Shown piece after piece: positions 59,989-64,000 of a DNA stretch of 64,000 nucleotides. A program made the position numbers and the translations under genes. Position 1 is the first letter of the stretch, and each line of letters starts with the position of its first letter. Under the pieces are notes generated by a model that did not search any database, was not told where the DNA came from, and worked only from the letters and a program-made list of their open reading frames with translations. Origin of the DNA: PHAA01 sp034927445 (GTDB lineage: Bacteria; Bacillota; Syntrophomonadia; Syntrophomonadales; Syntrophomonadaceae); assembly GCA_034927445.1 (NCBI GenBank), contig JAYFPZ010000045.1:4367-68366 (forward strand), in the 5' to 3' direction.

Positions 59989-60131
59989 CTGTTCGAGACC
60001 ACTGAAAAAGTATCATAAATGTGTCATACTGAGTTAGCGAAGCATCTTGCAATCGTATAAATGCCAATGTTGACAAGATCCTTCGTAGCCAGGATAACAA
60101 AACATGTACTTTTTCAGTGGTCTCGGACCTG
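59989..60131. repeat. Palindromic intergenic element (REP/MITE-like)
   Basis: An 18-base perfect inverted repeat (GAGACCACTGAAAAAGTA at 59995-60012, complement at 60107-60124), extending imperfectly outward. The inner arms TGTCATACTGAGTTAGCGAA and GATCCTTCGTAGCCAGGATA also pair imperfectly. They resemble the widespread TGTCATCCTGAGCGAAGGATC type of bacterial intergenic repeat. The whole could fold into one long hairpin; it contains no gene. It occupies the 411-base gap before the acyl-CoA ligase. Confidence 0.85.
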
Positions 60132-60288
60132 TCCCCAATTTAGAATTAGATCCCAGTATCAGGAAACGGTTGCTTAACTGGGGATATAACTTTATAATTT
60201 TTTTGTAGCGTTTTTCCTTTTTTCATGAAGGATGGCTTTTATATTGTTTCATATTGTCATATGCTAGTAGAACGGGAGGATAGATAGG

Positions 60289-61923
60289 ATGCCCATTACA
60301 GAGGTGCTGGCGAAAAATGCCGGAATGTATGGTGATGAAATATGCCTGACCGAGATCAATATGGATCTCCAGGAAAGTCATAATGTCACTTGGCTTGACT
60401 ATGAACTGATTGAAAACAATCCGGCCGGTGAATACCGGCGGGAAATGACCTGGCAGGTCTTCGACGAGAAGGCCAATCGAATGGCTAACCTGTTGCTGAA
60501 ACGAGGGATAAAAAAAGGCGACAAGGTAGCGATCCTGCTGATGAACTGTCTGGAATGGCTGCCGATTTATTTCGGAATATTGAAGAGCGGCGCTATTGCA
60601 GTACCATTGAACTTCCGCTATACGGCCGAGGAAATAAAGTACTGCCTGGAACTGTCCGACTCGGTTGCTTTGATCTTCGGGCCTGAATTTACCGGCCGGG
60701 TGGAAACAATATACCACCAGATTCCCACAGTCAAGACCCTTTTCTTTGCGGGTGAGAACCGTCCTGCTTTTGCGGAAAACTATGACCGCCTGACTGCCAA
60801 TTGCAGCTCCGAGGCTCCCGAGGTTGAAATCAGGGACGGGGATGATGCGGCCATATACTTTTCCTCGGGTACCACCGGATTTCCCAAAGCGATTCTGCAC
60901 ACCCACCGCAGTCTGCTATCAGCAGCTATTACGGAAAATAAACACCATGGCCAAAACCGTGAGGATAATTTCCTGTGCATTCCGCCGCTTTACCACACCG
61001 GCGCCAAGATGCATTGGTTTGGCAGTCTGCTGGCAGGGAGCAAGGCGGTGCTGTTGCGTGGAGTCAAACCTGAATGGATTCTCAAAACCGTATCGGAAGA
61101 GCATATTACCATTGTCTGGCTGTTAGTTCCCTGGGCCCAGGACATTTTGGATGCAATTGACCGGGGGGATGTAAAGCTCGAAGACTATAACCTGGCCCAG
61201 TGGCGCTTGATGCATATCGGGGCCCAGCCGGTTCCGCCCAGTCTGATTCACCGGTGGAAAAAATATTTCCCGGATCATCTTTATGACACCAACTATGGCC
61301 TGAGCGAATCAATCGGTCCCGGATGCGTACATTTGGGTACGGAGAATATTCATAAAGTAGGCGCTATCGGCATACCGGGGTATAATTGGGAGGTTAAGAT
61401 TGCCGATGAGAACGGCGATCCGGTAAAACCAGGCGAGGTTGGTGAACTGGTGGTTTCAGGCCCGGGCGTGATGAAATGCTATTACAAGGACCCGGAAGCG
61501 ACGGCGGCAATACTTAAGGATGGCTGGCTGTTTACCGGAGATATGGCGCGGATGGATGCAGACGGGTTCATATATCTGGTTGACCGGAAAAAAGATGTGA
61601 TTATCAGCGGGGGAGAGAATATATATCCGGTACAAATTGAAGATTTTCTGCGAGCCCACGAGGCCATCAAGGATGTAGCGGTCATTGGCTTACCTGATAA
61701 ACGTCTGGGTGAAATAGCGGCCGCTATTATAGAATTAAAACCGGGCTGCAAGTGTACCGAAGAAGAGATACAGGCATTTTGCGCGCCCATGCCACGCTAC
61801 AAGCGTCCCCGGGCAATCATTTTTGACGGTGTCCCGCGCAATCCCACCGGCAAGATTGAAAAACCGCGTTTAAGAGAAAAATATGGCGCAACCGCTCTGG
61901 TGGCAGCTTTAACCGGCAGCTAG
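60289..61923 (+). CDS. AMP-dependent acyl-CoA synthetase/ligase
   Basis: A 544-residue ANL-superfamily enzyme that adenylates a carboxylic acid and forms its CoA thioester. The ATP loop is YFSSGTTGFPKAILHTH (near 185). The later core motifs are YGLSES, GWLFTGDMARMDADGFIYLV, DRKKDVIISGGENIYPVQIE, and the catalytic Lys in NPTGKIEKP near the C-terminus. ACGGGAGG precedes the ATG. Length and motifs fit medium- or long-chain fatty-acid or aryl-acid ligases; the acid is not predictable. It is a single-gene unit ending in a terminator. Confidence 0.93.
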   Translation: MPITEVLAKNAGMYGDEICLTEINMDLQESHNVTWLDYELIENNPAGEYRREMTWQVFDEKANRMANLLLKRGIKKGDKVAILLMNCLEWLPIYFGILKSGAIAVPLNFRYTAEEIKYCLELSDSVALIFGPEFTGRVETIYHQIPTVKTLFFAGENRPAFAENYDRLTANCSSEAPEVEIRDGDDAAIYFSSGTTGFPKAILHTHRSLLSAAITENKHHGQNREDNFLCIPPLYHTGAKMHWFGSLLAGSKAVLLRGVKPEWILKTVSEEHITIVWLLVPWAQDILDAIDRGDVKLEDYNLAQWRLMHIGAQPVPPSLIHRWKKYFPDHLYDTNYGLSESIGPGCVHLGTENIHKVGAIGIPGYNWEVKIADENGDPVKPGEVGELVVSGPGVMKCYYKDPEATAAILKDGWLFTGDMARMDADGFIYLVDRKKDVIISGGENIYPVQIEDFLRAHEAIKDVAVIGLPDKRLGEIAAAIIELKPGCKCTEEEIQAFCAPMPRYKRPRAIIFDGVPRNPTGKIEKPRLREKYGATALVAALTGS

Positions 61924-61967
61924 GAGAGGTCAAGAAAACCTATCTTATAATAATGCATAACACCGTT

Positions 61968-62003
61968 AAGAGCCCCTGGCCATGATAGGCTCAGGGGCTT
62001 TAA
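61968..62003 (+). terminator. Intrinsic terminator after the acyl-CoA ligase gene
   Basis: Stem AGCCCCTG with CAGGGGCT, 13-base loop, short T-run. Confidence 0.75.
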
Positions 62004-62050
62004 ATGTAAGGGCTGACTATTATGATCTTTTCTTTTGCAGCAAAGTAAGC

Positions 62051-62096
62051 CCAAAAAGGCCCTGAAAGCTAGGGAAAGTGGTAGCTACAGGGCCTT
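62051..62096 (-). terminator. Terminator of the IS transposase gene
   Basis: Stem AAGGCCCTG with CAGGGCCTT; read on the - strand it is followed by TTTTGGGC. Lies inside the left end of the IS. Confidence 0.7.
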
Positions 62097-62124
62097 AGTA
62101 ATTTGCAAAAAGTTGTAGTGGAAA

Positions 62125-63840
62125 TTAACTTTTTTTAGTAGAACCAATAATTTTTTTAATATCACCCAAACTGAGATATTTGTAACCGAAGTCGATGCCC
62201 AAACTGGCTTTGATTGCCTCGGTGATTTCATTGGTGTAATGGAAAGCATACCAGTTTTCTTCCAAGGGAACACAGGTAACCTTATTAAGACTCTCCACAA
62301 TACAGGAAATGCTGTATTGGTTGCCAAGCCTTAGCGCCAACAACCTAACAATCATTAAAGAGATAAAACAAATGAGGAAGTGGGCGTTAATATGATCATG
62401 TCTTGATACATAGACCGGGCGCGATTTCAAATCGCTCTTGGTAACCTTGAAACATTCCTCGATACGCCATAGCCCCCGGTATATTTCAATAACCTTCTCA
62501 TCGCTTTTATCCAACTCGCTGGTGATAATAGCATAATAGCCGTCAAAACGTTCTTCTTCCTGGAGCTTTTTCGCGTCAAAAACCGGTATTTGTTTAGCGG
62601 TGACGATCTCCCCGGTATCCTTATCAAACACTAAGTTCTTCACATACTTAGCTGCACCGTAAGAAGTAGCCTGGTTGTATTTGGCAGGGTTGTTTACCAA
62701 GTCGTGCGCCTTAGCTAAGGCAACCTGCCGTTCGGCTTTCGCCTTACGGGCGTAACGCTCACTGTAGAAGACGACCTGCTTTTCATCAATCCGGACCTTT
62801 TTGAGCTTGCCCTGGATATCCTTTACCGTAATTTCCCTGGGATAAACCCGGGACTTGATCCTGAAATCCTCTCCTACCTGGCGGTAGCCGCTTTCATCCA
62901 AAACAAAATCCTTAAGCTCCTTATGCCCGCCCCGGACTGTTTGGGAATAGACATAGCCGTCACCCTGAAGCAAATTAAAAACTATATTTTTATGGGTATT
63001 CATGCCCTTGTCAGCCACGACAATAACCTTCTCCAGACCAAACTCCCGTTTAATCTCTTTCATAGTCGGGATTAGAGTTTCGCAGTCATTAGTATTGCCA
63101 GGAAAAAGAGAATAGGAAATAGGAATGCCTTTGTTATCCATAAAAAGCCCCATCTGGACAATAGGGTCAGCTTTCCTCTCCTTAGAGACACCCTTTTTGC
63201 GCAAGTCGTCTTGTCTATCTATCTCGAAATAGTAATTAGTTACATCATAGTAGACCAAGTCAGTATTTCTATCGTATAGAGAACTGATCCTTTGATGGAG
63301 GTGCGCCTGCACCTTTTTGCTAAGTGGGGCGATTTTAGTCAAGCAACGGTACACATCGTCCAAAGAAAAATCCATCTTATCAAAATAGCGGTCTTTCCCA
63401 TTAAAAGTCTTCTGCTTGGAGGCGGGATCTAGGATTCTGGAGAAGATCAGGAGCTTCATGATGCTGTTAGCGTTAAACTGAGTATTCCAACTGCGGGAAT
63501 GGCTGGTCAAAAAAGAATGGAGGCCAAGCTCGTGATAAAAAATACTCAATGCGGAGTACCCAAGGTTCTTAGCGCCAGGGGAGGCAGTAGAAAGACGCTC
63601 GGTTTTGTCAAAGCTAATGACAGCGGGCGGATTCTCCGCTGCCTCCCTAAGGTTCATTTCCTCGGCAACTTTGGTGAAGTGAGCGATAGGGTCTGAATAT
63701 TTTAGCTTCAATTGATCAAGATAACCAAGAGATTGAATAGTTTTAGTTTTAACTTTTTTCGTATTCTTATCGCGGTAGCCGGAAACAATGGAAAGATATG
63801 TCCGCCCAGTTTTATTATTGGTGCTGACTTTGAGATACAA
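62125..63840 (-). CDS. IS1634-family transposase
   Basis: A 571-residue DDE transposase. The first Asp is in LVYYDVTNYYFE, the second in VIVVADKGMNTHKN, and the Glu in YRGLWRIEECFKVTKSDL; PGNTNDCETLIPTM also marks the family. Length is typical and the frame is uninterrupted, so the element may still be active. The start at 63840 is preceded by GAGGTGG. Confidence 0.95.
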   Translation of the reverse strand: MYLKVSTNNKTGRTYLSIVSGYRDKNTKKVKTKTIQSLGYLDQLKLKYSDPIAHFTKVAEEMNLREAAENPPAVISFDKTERLSTASPGAKNLGYSALSIFYHELGLHSFLTSHSRSWNTQFNANSIMKLLIFSRILDPASKQKTFNGKDRYFDKMDFSLDDVYRCLTKIAPLSKKVQAHLHQRISSLYDRNTDLVYYDVTNYYFEIDRQDDLRKKGVSKERKADPIVQMGLFMDNKGIPISYSLFPGNTNDCETLIPTMKEIKREFGLEKVIVVADKGMNTHKNIVFNLLQGDGYVYSQTVRGGHKELKDFVLDESGYRQVGEDFRIKSRVYPREITVKDIQGKLKKVRIDEKQVVFYSERYARKAKAERQVALAKAHDLVNNPAKYNQATSYGAAKYVKNLVFDKDTGEIVTAKQIPVFDAKKLQEEERFDGYYAIITSELDKSDEKVIEIYRGLWRIEECFKVTKSDLKSRPVYVSRHDHINAHFLICFISLMIVRLLALRLGNQYSISCIVESLNKVTCVPLEENWYAFHYTNEITEAIKASLGIDFGYKYLSLGDIKKIIGSTKKS

Positions 63841-64000
63841 AAAACCACCTCATCAAAAGAATATATACAAATCATACCACAAACCTCAACAAAACGCAAC
63901 CAAAATATACAATAATTTGACAAAAAAATTATCCCTTCGAGCCTAGGCCCACAGGGTATTTTAATGTGTTCATTATTCTGTTTTAGCTGCAAAAGTCACG

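Larger units (their letters stand above)
62032..63995 (-). mobile_element. IS1634-family insertion sequence
   Basis: About 1.96 kb carrying one transposase gene. Imperfect terminal inverted repeats are visible: CTTTTGCAGCAAAG at 62032 and the complement of CTTTTGCAGCTAAA ending at 63995, identical over the first ten bases. No target-site duplication could be recognised, and the right end lies only five bases from the window edge, so the exact ends are provisional. Confidence 0.8.

Noticed and set aside
62024..64000. Target-site duplication of the IS1634-like element
   Set aside because: The bases flanking the proposed inverted repeats do not match, and the right flank is only five bases long in this window.

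Overview
The window reads as a chromosomal segment of an anaerobic Gram-positive bacterium, most likely a spore-former of the Clostridia (Peptococcaceae-like) or a relative. The pointers are S-layer-homology (SLH) surface proteins, AGGAGG-type ribosome binding sites with frequent GTG/TTG starts, PerR/KatG peroxide defence, a guanidine-I riboswitch, YitT, PadR, BceRS-like signalling genes and an IS1634-type insertion sequence. I cannot name the species. No rRNA, tRNA or CRISPR array was seen.

Layout. 1-4.2 kb: the end of a sigma-54 activator, a small MGMT-family protein, and an FtsW/RodA-like membrane protein behind a PadR repressor with twin palindromic operators. 4.4-12.1 kb: a TIGR03032 protein overlapping a 2170-residue DUF4347/cadherin-like/FN3/SLH surface protein. 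12.1-18 kb: an HD-GYP phosphodiesterase, an rRNA uracil methyltransferase, an AraC regulator with an NAD(P)-binding oxidoreductase, an ArsC/Spx-like protein and a small orphan. 18-31 kb is an accessory patchwork. It holds a Phd/RelE toxin-antitoxin pair, C-terminal scraps of a permease, a CatB-type acetyltransferase, a sortase and an Ogt, a frameshifted hydroxyacid dehydrogenase, three RhuM loci (one intact), a DUF6883 operon, and an MGMT protein next to an EndoQ-like PHP nuclease fused to a UvrD-type helicase. 31.3-36.3 kb: a response regulator, histidine kinase, ABC ATPase and FtsX permease. 36.3-38.4 kb: an SLH protein broken by two frameshifts. 38.8-40 kb: a membrane diguanylate cyclase between two nearly identical terminators. 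40.2-47.4 kb: a secreted 1706-residue Ig-like repeat protein, a GNAT acetyltransferase and three tail-collar proteins. 47.5-50.2 kb: perR-katG with a clear Per-box. 50.3-59.9 kb: housekeeping and stress genes, including a DMT exporter with a divergent LysR regulator, hydrolases, an XRE/DUF6773 pair, a racemase, guanidinium exporter gdx under its riboswitch, YitT, and the TIGR03915/TIGR03916 DNA-repair pair. 60.3-64 kb: an acyl-CoA ligase and an IS1634-like element.

Themes. Three giant or large surface proteins, cyclic-di-GMP enzymes and the tail-collar cassette suggest an investment in surface adhesion. DNA repair recurs: two MGMT proteins plus an Ogt scrap, EndoQ-UvrD and TIGR03915/16. The least explained signal is a family of short dispersed repeats. 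Six copies of one core all lie on the + strand in front of a + strand gene, and a second motif (ACATCCGAAT) directly repeats on both sides of one RhuM gene. Several genes carry single-base frameshifts, which may be true decay or sequence error.
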